Assembly: GCA_965153455.1 (NCBI GenBank)
Contig: OZ234495.1
Location: 22,068,875-22,132,874 of the forward strand
Direction: 5' to 3'
Length of the DNA stretch: 64,000 bases
Source: Sphagnum compactum
Taxonomy: Eukaryota > Bryophyta > Sphagnopsida > Sphagnales
The position numbers were made by a program, and so were the translations under genes. This document shows positions 10,926-22,704 of this stretch, in pieces; position 1 is the stretch's first letter, and every line of letters begins with the position of its first letter. The notes beneath the pieces were generated by a model. That model did no database searches. It was not told where the DNA came from and was given only the letters and a program-made list of their open reading frames with translations.

Positions 10926-13420
10926 TGGTATCACAACAAATTGTTTTAGAAAATTTCCTTATGGACCATCAAGAAAAAATTGAATTTTCTCGATGCAAAC
11001 ATGAAATGGTTTGTTTTACAATGAAAAAAATACAATAATCCCCCTATTTCACAATGGGAACATTAGAATAAAATAGTGAAACATTGGTCCCACAATTCTC
11101 ACATGAAGAGTTTTCCTTGTGTTTTGTTATTTCAACTTCAAAATTTTGTTAAAGGTTTCCATTTTTCTCCCTCTAGGGAATGTCAAAAAAAATTTATTAC
11201 GTATTAGAATTAGTGTAGGAAAATAGTGGTATTTCTACTAGAATTTGTACCTTTAGGAGATTAAACATAATTCTTGGGAAGTAACTTTGATCTTAGCGCT
11301 TTCAACTTTGACTCAAAAATAATCAAAATGTTAAGTTTTAAAATGTTAGCAACGCTCCACCAAACATCATGCATTTCCTCCTCACAACTCATGTGGATGC
11401 ATTTCGAGGAACTCCTAAAATGCCCAATTGTACACCAACAATGATACATGTGGGTGCCTCCATGTGAATAGGAGCCACACTTGCCCACTTAAGTGATTGC
11501 TTATCTTGAAATATTTTCGAAGTATTTTAGAAATCTTTCATTTGAAAGTTGAAAACATTCAAATTTGACTTAACAAGATGTTACAATATATTATTATGTA
11601 AATATTGTTTAAAGAACCTTTCCCAAAAATGTCATATTAACAGAGATTCCTCAAAAATAAGATTCACAATGTTTAATAAACATTGGTTACAATGTTTAAT
11701 AATTTTTTTTGAATACTTGATCTTTATTAAAATCATTCCAAATCATATCGCATGTTTTCCATTACATATTAAAAACATTGCCATGTAAACAAATTAAAAA
11801 CTTTTAACATTAGTACAATTTTTGACACAAAAAAATGAAAAATGAAACATTTGTTACACATCCTATGGCTCATTTTAGTGTGAGCGAAGCCATACATGTG
11901 TTTGCAACACATTAGCTTCCATGTCCACATAGGTGTGAATTTCAAACCACAAATGGGCAATGCCTAATCATAAAAAATTCATCCTAAGTTGTCATGTTCA
12001 ACAAGATGCAAAGGAAATGGCATTACACTACTACTATGATAACCTAGTCCTTACAACAGTTGAAAAAGAAGTTTCACAACATCACAATTTCGCTTACTTT
12101 TTAACATTACCTTCTTTTTTAAACCACATATTAAGGTGAAAACACAATAAAACATAGAACTTTAAAACACACGTGGAAGTAGTGTGAAAGTAGAATACCT
12201 TGAATCACACAAGTCATTTAACAAGTTATCGTTAAAAATTTATTATAAAAATATTTATAGAAAATTTTAGTTTACCTTATGGAGAACTTTAATTTGAAAG
12301 ATAAATTTTTAAACTATTATTTTCACTAAATAAAGGACTTAATAAGAAAAAATCATAATTCAAGGTACATAGAAAAATTTCATCATCAAAATCCTTCCAA
12401 AAAGTTCTCCTTGGTATCAATGTTAGCACATCATATTACCATTGAGTCCTTTATTCATTAAAAAAATTGTGTGATGGAGTGTGTAGTCCAAAGTCATTGA
12501 TTATGGATTGTTACACATTTTTAAGGCACTAAGAAAATTATATTCATGAAAGTCCATTATTTATGGCTATTCAAAAACTATCCATGAAATTCATACAATG
12601 TGATTATATTATCTCTAACATTATAGTGTTGAGACCTTTATCATTTTAATCCACTACACCAAAACTTCACATTTTTTATTATGAAAAATGTGATTCATAA
12701 CCATTTTTTAATCTTATAGTCAGATATGCCATTTTTTGTGCTTAGTCTTTATCTTGTAACCATGGATATATATGACTACATGATTAAAAAATTTCTTCAT
12801 CAACACTATATAATTATTTAATGATATACAATTTGAAACATTAAAAACTTATGAATTAAAAGGGACAAGAATTAGAAGGTGGACTTATATACCTAATAAG
12901 CATATTACAAGCTTGTAATTCATCAAACACATAATTAGTGCACAAGTAAATAATTAATATCTTATAATTTTTAGAACTTTTGCTTTAGAGTCAATAATTA
13001 TTCAATGTGAATTTTGAAATATTGGCTAAAAACATTTGGAAAATTTAGTTTTATTTTTATTTTTTTTGAAAAATGGAAAACAAATTTCCAAAACTTTTGA
13101 AACCTTAAGATTAAGTACAAAATTGATTCCTAAAATATAAATAAAACCTTCTCGTTGGGACTTTTACTCAAAGTTTTATTTAAATGAATAAATATTTTGA
13201 GATTTTTGACATTAAATAATGAAACATATTTTTATTAATGATATCCAAGGAATTTCAAAATAATCCACGTGCCTCAAAATGGCATTGTTTTTCATGTTTA
13301 CATGTGATGGGTATCAAAGAATATAAAATTTATTAAATTAAAATATATATGTGTATAAATTAATAATTATGACATTTAAATAACTTTTATTGATTCATTA
13401 TATTTTTAAAATGTGGGAAG

Positions 13421-13451
<31 letters not shown>

Positions 13452-15522
13452 TTCTAGATACCAAAAAAACCTTGTTGATTTTAAATATGTTTATTTAAAA
13501 ATCATTTTATGAAAAAAAAGAAGTAAATGAAAATCTTCAAGATATCATTGTATGAAATAGTGAAGATTCAAATGCATTTTCGATCAAATTACTTGATATT
13601 TTGGTTTTATATTTTTTACAAATGTGTAGATATTGGAAAAATCTTTAAAAAGTGAAATTTATTTATTTTCTCTTCGACAAAGTATGAACAAGATAATAAT
13701 GGTCAAAGTTGGGTATTTTGGTATGGGGCAAAGGATGATATGAAATAATGTTATAAATTTATCTCATATCCTTTATGAACTATATAAGTAGATAAAAAAG
13801 TATTAATCTACACACAATACATGCATTAAATATACTCAAAGTGCAAATATTACTTGTGATGAAGCAATAATAAAAGCTTCCCACTAAAAAATAAATTGGA
13901 TCTTACTTACCTACCTATTTAAACCTACCTAGCTACCATTTCTTTGTACCTACATACTTATGCCTACCTACCTATTTACCTATTCCTAGTTACTTATTGA
14001 ATGATTAGATTGAATTGAATTATATAATATATTCCATAGGATTTATGACTAGGACAAAAATATGACTAATGGGTGTCCTTTGTTGGTACCACTAGGAACG
14101 TCACATCTTGATTTTCCTAGACCTATCTTTCTTTGAAAAATCATAGGAAACACTTAAATGAACATTTTCATAAAAAAAATTTGAATACATTTGTAAGCTT
14201 CCATAGATTTGGAAATCTCGATAATATAAAAAATATTTTGTATTTTGATGTTCTTAGTCATTGCATTTTTAAAACGTTTTACAAACGTAATGCTTATTTT
14301 TTTCTTTGAACTTTTTGGTCAGGAACACAAATTTGGAACATGATTGATGATTTTTTTCTTAAGATAAGTTGAGAATCATTTTATTTTTAGGCTTTATTTA
14401 GTAATTAGTTGATTAAATATGATTTAGTTATGTATTTCCAAACTTGAGGCTATCAATTTTTTAAGGAACCATTTTAATCATGAATGTAATTTTTAAAATT
14501 TCTTATTTTAAAAATTCCCAAATAAATTTCAAGCCCTATATTAATGCATGCAACATGAAAAATATATATAATTTATAATTGTGAAAACATTTAAGGAAAA
14601 TGGTGTAAGAAAATGATTTGGATGTTTTTTTTTGTTCGTTAACCATTCCTTGAAGGGGTTCCAAGTGGTACCACCCAAGGATGGGTTCGCCTAATGGATA
14701 AACTATGTGTCCATATCACTACATAGTCATGTAGTCATGAATGGTATTTACGACTATAAACCTAGTCACGACTACAGTCATATTTGCTATGTTTTAGTGT
14801 AGTGGTCAATTATATTTAAAAACACAACTAACTACAAATCGTACAATCTTGTAAAAATTATTTCATGACAACATTCTATGGATAGTGTAATGCGGTTTCA
14901 CCCATTAACCTAGTAAGCTCATAATCGATGCATATTTTCTTGAATACTCTACTTTTCTTACCATTGTAAGGTGTTCAAAAGCATTTGTGATATCCTATTT
15001 TGATTTCACCCACATGTTCACAACGATAAACAATTATGGGTTGTTCAACTTCTTCAATTCCATCATTAACCCTATGAGCTATTCCCAAACTTTCATTACG
15101 TTGTCACATTCTTCCATCAAAGATTGAGTAGTTGTGTTTTTTAGCAAGATTATTTTGCTTAGTTTACTTATTTAGGCCTTCCTACTACTCAACCTCTAAT
15201 AGTCATTTTTTGGTGAACTACATCTACTACACAACCACCTTTAGCACAATAACACTCATGTATCTCCCATTTCAAACCAAATTTCCTTTGTTGTTAAGTT
15301 TTGTGTCATCCTCATCATCATTCAATAATTTTGTGCCACATAGCCTTTTCACCAATGTTGTTTTCAGTTTGTCCACTCTGCACAATACATGGATCAATTC
15401 ATTTTCCTCCCTTTCATCTCCATTACAAGCTTTTTAATCATGCCCAAAGATGTAGTCCTAAAAGCAAGAATGCAAAACTTTTGATGAATGACCATCCACA
15501 AGCCTTTCACTTTCACCATTAG
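10926..15522. other. Decayed retrotransposon interior, no intact gene
   Basis: AT-rich interior of copy A. It contains a TA dinucleotide microsatellite at about 13422-13452 and CCTACCTA simple sequence at 13905-13995. Corresponding sequence in B is 29376-34235. In C the stretch equivalent to about 12250-14735 is deleted. No gag, protease or integrase motif could be recognised. Confidence 0.6.
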
Positions 15523-15786
15523 TTGAAGATCCTTATTAAACACATAACTATAGCAATTTTTGTTTTGAATAGGTTTGAAATAAAGTCCTACATTGTTCTC
15601 TCATCTATAGAAACAAAGTACATGACATTTAATAATGGGGTGCAAACCCCGAATCATGAAGCACACCACCCCTTTAGCCCCCTACTTTTTTTCAAGAATG
15701 TTTTGGGTGGTTACAAAATATGGTGGTTGACTTTTTGTGTCACAATGCAAATTTTTATAAAATGTCATGCATTTACATGCTATTAG
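15523..15786 (+). pseudogene. Copia RNase H remnant, copy A
   Basis: An open fragment whose middle reads VLSSIETKYMTFNNGVQ. It aligns by eye with the conserved Copia RNase H region (LSSTEAEYMA followed by a W-L motif; here IWWLTF lies downstream). The equivalent segments in B (34270-34473) and C (49107-49352) keep the same reading with a few changes, so it is inherited from the ancestral element. It is not a functional gene. Confidence 0.55.
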
Positions 15787-17473
15787 CATGCCATAAAATC
15801 AACAAATATCAAATTTGTGATTAGTGCATTTGCAAGTTAGAGTGGAACATTTTTCTGTCCATAATGGAGTTCCTTTTAAGAAAATTTTTTTAAGCCAAAA
15901 ATATAAACTTTCATATTCATAAAATTATTCATATTTTCTATAAAATAATGTTACAATGCTACATGTCATTATAATATAACCTAGGTTTCAATTTTTGTGA
16001 AAAATTTCATCTCAATTTCAAAAATTGTGAACCTGAGGGACTTTGCCTTTTTCATTGTTTTTTGGTGTCACTAAAAGTCCGTCAAACTTTCATATGCTAT
16101 TGAAATGGTTAATAAGGCCTCATTTTGAGTTTAAAATATAGATTTTGAGTTTTGGAAAGAAAATGGTGTTATTTTATTACAAACCATCATTATAATGAGT
16201 CGATCTCCAACTTCTTGAGGATTATGACATTGTTATTTGACTATAGTCAAGAGTTCCCCATAAGATGTAAAAATATTTATTTTAAATGATTTTAGTTTTG
16301 TATCACAATAAATTATATAAATGAATCCCTTTTCACAAAATGAAGAAAAACATTAAGATGAGACATAATTCAATCCATGAGGGTGTAGAAAAATTGATGT
16401 AGTGATGTCTAAAAATTGACATTCTAGCTTGGAAACACCCATTAGATTTGACTTTCAACTTGAATAGAAAAACATCTATATAAAAAATTATAACATATAT
16501 GCACCAAAAATATAGTAATGGATTTTTTAAATTGAAAAATATGAACTGATTTTCTACACGGACCTTTTTATACATGCATTTTTTTGTATGGTTGTTATTT
16601 GGGATATTAAATAGGGACTCAATATATGATATATAAGAACAATAAGAACATAGATGCAAAAAATTTGCTAAAAGAACTTTAAAACAAACAAGCTCATGGA
16701 TTTTTGAATTTTGAAATGGGTCATATTTTCATAAGTCCATATCATAATCCTTTTTTGGTGAATTTCAATTGTTTTTTGATCTTAACATGTATGTTAAAAA
16801 ATTCTAAAATGATTTTCTTTGCATGGATTTTCTTAGTTCATTAACCACTAGTCATGTAATTCCTCGTTTAATCAATGATACCATAATGGATTCTCACTTT
16901 AACATTATTATACGAATTCTAAAAGTGTGGTGTACTTGCTGAAAATGGAGCACCCTAGCTTATAAACACCTTGTTTGGCATCTCTTTAAAAAATTGTTTA
17001 GAAATCTTTAAAGTGATTTTTGTACTATTCTGTTAAATTTTATATTTAAAAAATTGTAAAAATAAATAAATAAATAAGTATTAAAATTTGTCAAAAGTTA
17101 GGTATGAATCCTTTTACATTATAAAAGTAGTGGTTACAATTGGTGAAAAAGTTTTTTTGGGTATTTTCTATTCATTACATTGATTTCAAATTTTCAAAAG
17201 ATGTATATGAATATATTGAAAACAGTATTGTATGAAGACAACTCCATATATATATATATTCTAAAATGTTGGATACACAAAATTAAATAGTGGTTTCAAC
17301 TGTTTTGATACATATTTGCAAAACTACACCTAGGGGAGTAAAAGAAGTTGATTGCTTAAGAAGATTTCTTTTAGAGTTGCAAGTTTTGAATAAAACATGA
17401 TTCCACTCTTGTCATTATGCTTTTCTTTGTTCATATTGAAACTAGGGTATGATTTGTAATGTTCAAGGGAAGG
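15787..17473. other. Decayed retrotransposon 3' interior, no gene
   Basis: AT-rich sequence between the RNase H remnant and the right LTR, collinear with about 34474-36194 in B and 49353-50940 in C. No coding sequence was recognised. Confidence 0.6.
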
Positions 17474-17725
17474 TGTTGAAGACATTGATTGTTATTTGGA
17501 AGGCACATGTGAAAGGCTTTGATGTCACTTATTTTGGTACATAGTTACATAGTTACACAGTTTGTTACTACACAGCATGACCATTTACTGGTTGGTTAGT
17601 TAGTTAGAATTCAATTATCTTATTTGAGTCCGTTGGATTGAACGACTCTTGTAGTATTTAGCCAAACACTTAATGTGGTTGTGCAGTCTTTGAAACTGCA
17701 CTCTTGTACTACGCAGTCTTCTACA
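17474..17725 (+). repeat. Copia-like 3' LTR, copy A
   Basis: 252 bp starting TGTTGAAGACATTG and ending CTTCTACA, followed by the target duplication AGGAT at 17726-17730. Confidence 0.85.
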
Positions 17726-17730
17726 AGGAT

Positions 17731-20700
17731 GTGGGTCAATGATGTTGCCTCATCAGGTTTACTAATTGAATTGAAAAGAAGCTTAGCATCACAAAACCCA
17801 TAAGTAGCTATGTAAAGGTAGCCAGCAAAGTACGCAGTGTGAACAACCCTGCCATTTATCAGGCTTCATAGTTTTACTTCATGTGTGAAGGAATTACTCT
17901 AGCCCCTCAGGACACAAGAACAACTGCACATTGCACTCTTGCAAATGCTTCATGATTAGCAATTAGTCAGAACACTAATATGTCCATTCCACAAATGCCT
18001 AGTAATTGCTGCCTACTCTTCTTCAATTATGTAGCCACCTGTTGTTACTTTGTTTGGTGCACTTGCCTGTCAAAACATCTTCATGTTCTACAATGTCTTT
18101 GAGCTCAAAGACAAGCAGTGCAGGTAGATACAGCTTGGTCTGCCCAAGTTACAGCACACTCAGAATTGTAAGGGATATAAAATTATATGAGTACATTTGC
18201 TGGCAGGAAACGTCCCTTACATTCTAGTGCATCCTTAGGCATCTCTAAACAAATGATGGAAATAAGTATTTTATACTCAAATTCCAATGACTAAACTTGT
18301 CAATTGGAAGAGTTGCAGGATAATGGCATCTTGTATTTTTGTTCAGAATTCCACCCAATTTTCAATTCTAGCGCTAATTTTCGTCAAGAAATTTTGTAGG
18401 AGATTTCCTGTGAAATCCAAGGAAATTCAATTACTGGTGAATGAGAGCAGTTGTTAATGGGTTATAGTCGACTCACGATAATTCACTCAAAACTACAGCT
18501 TATACATTAGCAACTGTTTACTGCACTGCATTTTCGTGTCTTTGTTTTGTTACTGAATATGTTGGACTTGTCATCCTTGTCCCACTTATCAGCTTGTCCT
18601 CTGAACTTTGAGGGACATATCATACCGCATTTCTGCAGAATAGAGGCTACAGGCACTCACCTGTAGCTGTGTGAGTCTACAATTTGCATTTCCATTTCGC
18701 AAGATATTGCTCCTTCTTGTTAAAGTCTTGAATGCTTTTGCAACGGGACATCTTCCAGGGTCTCTTAACTCCCATTGATTGCCTGATAAGTGAATCCCAA
18801 AGCTTATCCCTTCAGAAGTTGTTTTGCAAACACATTACCTGCTACAGTCCAGCCTCTTGTTGGAAAAGTAGAAACATGGATATATGATATTGACCCTCAA
18901 AATTTTGATTGTGTTCTATCTTTGTGGACACAATCACTGTCAAATGATGACTTGTGGCTTTTGAATATTCACGGTGCTACTACATTGATCCTTCTGCATT
19001 ATAGGGAGGTTACATGCAGGTATCATTTCTAGCTGCAACGACTGTCTGCTCTATATCCTGTGAATTAAATCATTGAGCAGGAGCAAGGTTCGGGCCTGCA
19101 GAGTTTCCACAGGAAGAATTGTTATACATAATATGGTGTTTTGTATTGATTGAAAAGACTATGCTCAACCTAACTTGAGCCTGCAGTGAAAATTTCCAAC
19201 TTCAGTTCATTTTCATTTTACTTTCTCCTGAAAGCTAGTGGGCAAGCCTGGCTGTAGAGGTCTGATGCCTGCAAAATCTACCTCTAGGTGACAAATAATT
19301 CAACTAGTGTAAGATGAACGTGAAGGTCAGGTTTACAGGATGCATAGTATAATCTCCTTACCCTGGCCATTCATTCCTTTCAGAGGTCATGCGTCCAAGT
19401 ATAAGAGCTGGACTCCCAAATCTCTGGAGATTTACCTGCAACCGAGCCTGAGCATATGGAGAATTGAGCAACTCACAACATTGGATGGTTTTAGTGATCC
19501 ACAAATTCAAGCTGATTTTAACCGATGGATATGTAATATGGTTCTGGTTCAATGAATTCAAGTTAGTACTATTTTAATGGGCAGAATTGAATTCTATTAA
19601 ACACGACATACTGAAGGAGACCACATTTGGACCTGGAGTTGGGTTATCTACTTGCTACTTCTGTTTGATTTTCTTCTCCTGTTATGGTCTGTGGAACATT
19701 GTTCAACTACTCTAGTTCATTGCTCTTCACCACCTCATTAACCTACACAATGTCCCAGGGGCTGCCTTCAATACCCATGATGCTCTGGAGAATTCTCACT
19801 GGTTTCACAACTAATCATTGGCACCTTGAACAGAATGTGGCTGATGTTGATGCAGTGCTGTTGCTGCATCCAATCACCATCCTAATGCATGACCGCTTCT
19901 GCCCTTACCAAACTGCCTACCATTGTCACGGTGTTGAACTGTCCAGTCACAGAACTGCAGTAGGTCATGACCATGCAGCCATTATTTGGCTACTGCAGCA
20001 AATTGCCTATCCCATATTTGAACCCCCATTTGGATGATTTTATTCCACACCATAGTAAAAACATTCCTGGGACATGGCACCAGCAATTTGAAAGAGCAAG
20101 TAGTTTCGGGATGTCAAGCTCCCACGCGTCTGACGCGACTATGTACATCCTTGGCAGGATCTCCATTCTCCACTGCCAATTGCAAGCACTTTGCACAATG
20201 CTTTGATGAAGGTTATTTTGGCGTTCAGGGCAATGATTGTCGTTAATGTCACGCCATAGTGCCAATAATGTGCAAAGCACACATGCATCCTTTCACTCGT
20301 CAGCTTGACTCACCAAAATTGATGTCATTTTGTGGCTTCCTGCACAATCAATGGTAAGAATTGTATATTACATAAAACTCCACAATACACCTCTATCCAC
20401 ATACTCTTCTAGTGTTCAAGGCAACTCCAACCTCACCGACTCAAATGCAACAAAACATACTGAACTTCTCCAGGAAATGCAATGATAGTGATTGATTACA
20501 AACTGCAAATAAGTACATTGGATGCCGAAACAAATTTTGGAAATCAACAGGTGAGAAGAGACAATTTGAGAGTGAAAGTGTTCACCCTCGACTTGGATTG
20601 TGTTTCCGCACCTGAACCCCGTATGAAGGCAGTCCCACTAAACCACCAAACAGCGTAGATATGATTAGCAATGACCTAGGATACATACTAACTAACCTGT

Positions 20701-22704
20701 GAGAATATCAGCAGCTCCAATGTCAAATACATACTACCTAGACAAAATATGTGATTGACGCCAACGACATGTCACAATGTCCCGGGTACTTAGTAGCATT
20801 CCTTGACCATATGTTTCTAGACTCACTCCCTAAAGTCTCGTAGTAGAGTTTTTCACCAGTAGAACAACCCGGGATCTTCATGACCTTTGGCTTCTCATAC
20901 AAACACATATGAACCCCAAATCTGGTCATTGCAGCCACATGCATCCATCAAACCCGCAACTGAATTCTGCAGAAAATCTAGTTTCAAAGTAACTAATCAT
21001 TACCCATTGCATGTATTCCAGTGGTGATATTTAAATGTGTCATAATTAGTGGTAAAGCAGGTGTCCAGGAACCAGATTTCAGCCTAATGGCAAGCAGGGA
21101 AGGTGAGCTCATATTTTGGACTTCAACCACAGGATAGTAATGAGGCAGTTTGTCACAGGGCAGTCAAATATAAATTTTCTTGATAACAGAAATGCAACAT
21201 CTGAATCCTGATGCGGTTTCTGTTGATTGAAGCGTCTGTCGTAGACTTGTCCCTCCTTTGTCCTTCCATTTGGAACTCATGTTTGGAGCTTCTTCAAACT
21301 GCAACAAAAAACCAGAGTGAACTCACCACCCTCCAGATGTACCCCTGATGCATAAGTTGCAATTCTTGAAGATTAAGCATATTGGCTGTTGCCCATCAAT
21401 TTTGACTAGTCTTAATTAAGAGATCTGCAATGTTGCAACGTGGAGTTCTGACTTCAATGTCTTTGTGATTAGTCTCCAGCAAAGAACTATTGAGGGTTCA
21501 TGTACGTCATATGGCTTCATAGAGGGCTCTTGGGCCAGGCACGCATATCAAGTGGCACAGAGATGCAAAGAACAGAAACTGCACCTTGCATTGGAGCGTT
21601 GTTAAGTGGCAGAGCAACAGACACCCTAAGTTCCACCACCACTCTTTCTTCCAGATTCCAATCAACCCGTTTAACCCTAACCATGGCCCAATAACAGCAT
21701 GTGCTTGACCTGGATATTTGCAGAGATGCCACTGACATAGTGTTTGAAGGCTTGTGCTTAAGCGAAAGCAATAAATCTTTGGACAGCCCGAGAGAATTTG
21801 AACAGTCTGCTTGTGGACAAACCTTGTTGTTGATACTATGTTAGTCATCAACCCCAAAACCCCACTCACACTGTCGGCCAGAGGTCTCCGAAATAGGACC
21901 TCTAAAGAGACAACGCACAGAAAGGAATTTGTCTAATGACAAGAGGTCAGGCTTACTTTCAAATAAGAGGTTACAACTAATGACCTGAACTGCTCGCAGT
22001 CCACCCAAAGTGTTACTCATGATCAACGACTCCCCCAGATGCATGTAAAGAGAAGAATCTCATTGCAATCCATTGCCAAGACTCAGCTACAGACGCAGGC
22101 ATGGAGTAGATAAGAAATAAATTTCTCATCGATGGCATAGGAACACAAATCATACACATGCCAGAGAAAACTCACCTAAGTTCCTGTCTTGCACATTCAA
22201 CTATCCCAGAAATTTCCAATTGGTAGCTGCAATATTGAATGCAAAAGCATGGTTCAAAGCCTAGCAAACTCATCCAGGCTCAACCAGATATCACAACCCT
22301 TCAACTCACCAGCCCACATAGTGAGATAGAGCTGGCTACATGGATCAATGCTAGAGAAATTAGTACTAACCAAGAAGAGTAGCTGTTTATAAACTCAAAA
22401 CCTTCAAACTTGTGCACACCTATGCTATTCAAAATATCCACACAGGTGATTTCCACTTATCCGAGTACTCAGACACACTCCTTGGTTACAGGGTAAACAT
22501 GGTACCATTCATTTCTCAGTTGTTTCTAAGCTGATACTTGTTTTTCTATATCTGTTGGTGACACCATTGAAGATGACCAATCTCTAGTATTTTCTTTGCC
22601 TATTTCAACAGTGGCTAGATATAGAATAAAGAACAATACACAATGTCTAACTAGCCAGAAATCAGATTTTTGAATGACGACAGCAATCCGTTATGAAATC
22701 ACCA
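17731..22704. other. Moderate-GC region between retrotransposon and MLKL-like gene, no confident gene
   Basis: GC content is visibly higher than in the retrotransposon. Many short overlapping frames occur on both strands, and none shows a recognisable domain or frame conservation with copy B. It lies 3' of the MLKL-like gene and could hold further 3' exons: the last exon of that gene contains a usable donor (GTAG then GTATAT at about 22710) just before its stop. Positions 20280-22700 are almost identical to B 38100-40090. B lacks about 900 bp (A 18057-18956) and about 415 bp (A 21447-21862). Confidence 0.5.
21517..21771 (-). other. Open segment unique to copy A
   Basis: About 85 codons, including the stretches VKRVDWNLEERVVVELRVSV and ALPLNNAPMQGAVSVL, which read like a beta-rich protein segment. 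B has lost this part by a deletion of about 415 bp. A second minus-strand frame overlaps it, and a possible splice acceptor (ATATCCAG at about 21710) precedes it. I do not recognise it. It may be an exon downstream of the MLKL-like gene or chance. Confidence 0.25.

Larger units (their letters stand above)
10672..17725 (+). mobile_element. Decayed Copia-like LTR retrotransposon, copy A
   Basis: The two terminal repeats (10672-10925 and 17474-17725) begin TGTTG.AGACATTGATT and end CA. The element is bracketed by a perfect 5-bp target duplication AGGAT (10667-10671 and 17726-17730). Directly after the left LTR is TGGTATCACAAC, close to the Copia primer-binding site TGGTATCAGAGC. The purine tract CAAGGGAAGG precedes the right LTR. 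The interior is AT-rich and has lost long coding frames. A fragment near 15580-15640 reads VLSSIETKYM, close to the Copia RNase H motif LSSTEAEYMA. The two LTRs differ at many positions, so the element is old. Confidence 0.85.

Noticed and set aside
15132-15437. 101-codon plus-strand frame in the Copia interior, present also at 33793-34098
   Set aside because: Serine- and phenylalanine-rich low-complexity translation with no gag or pol motif. Shared only because the whole element was duplicated.
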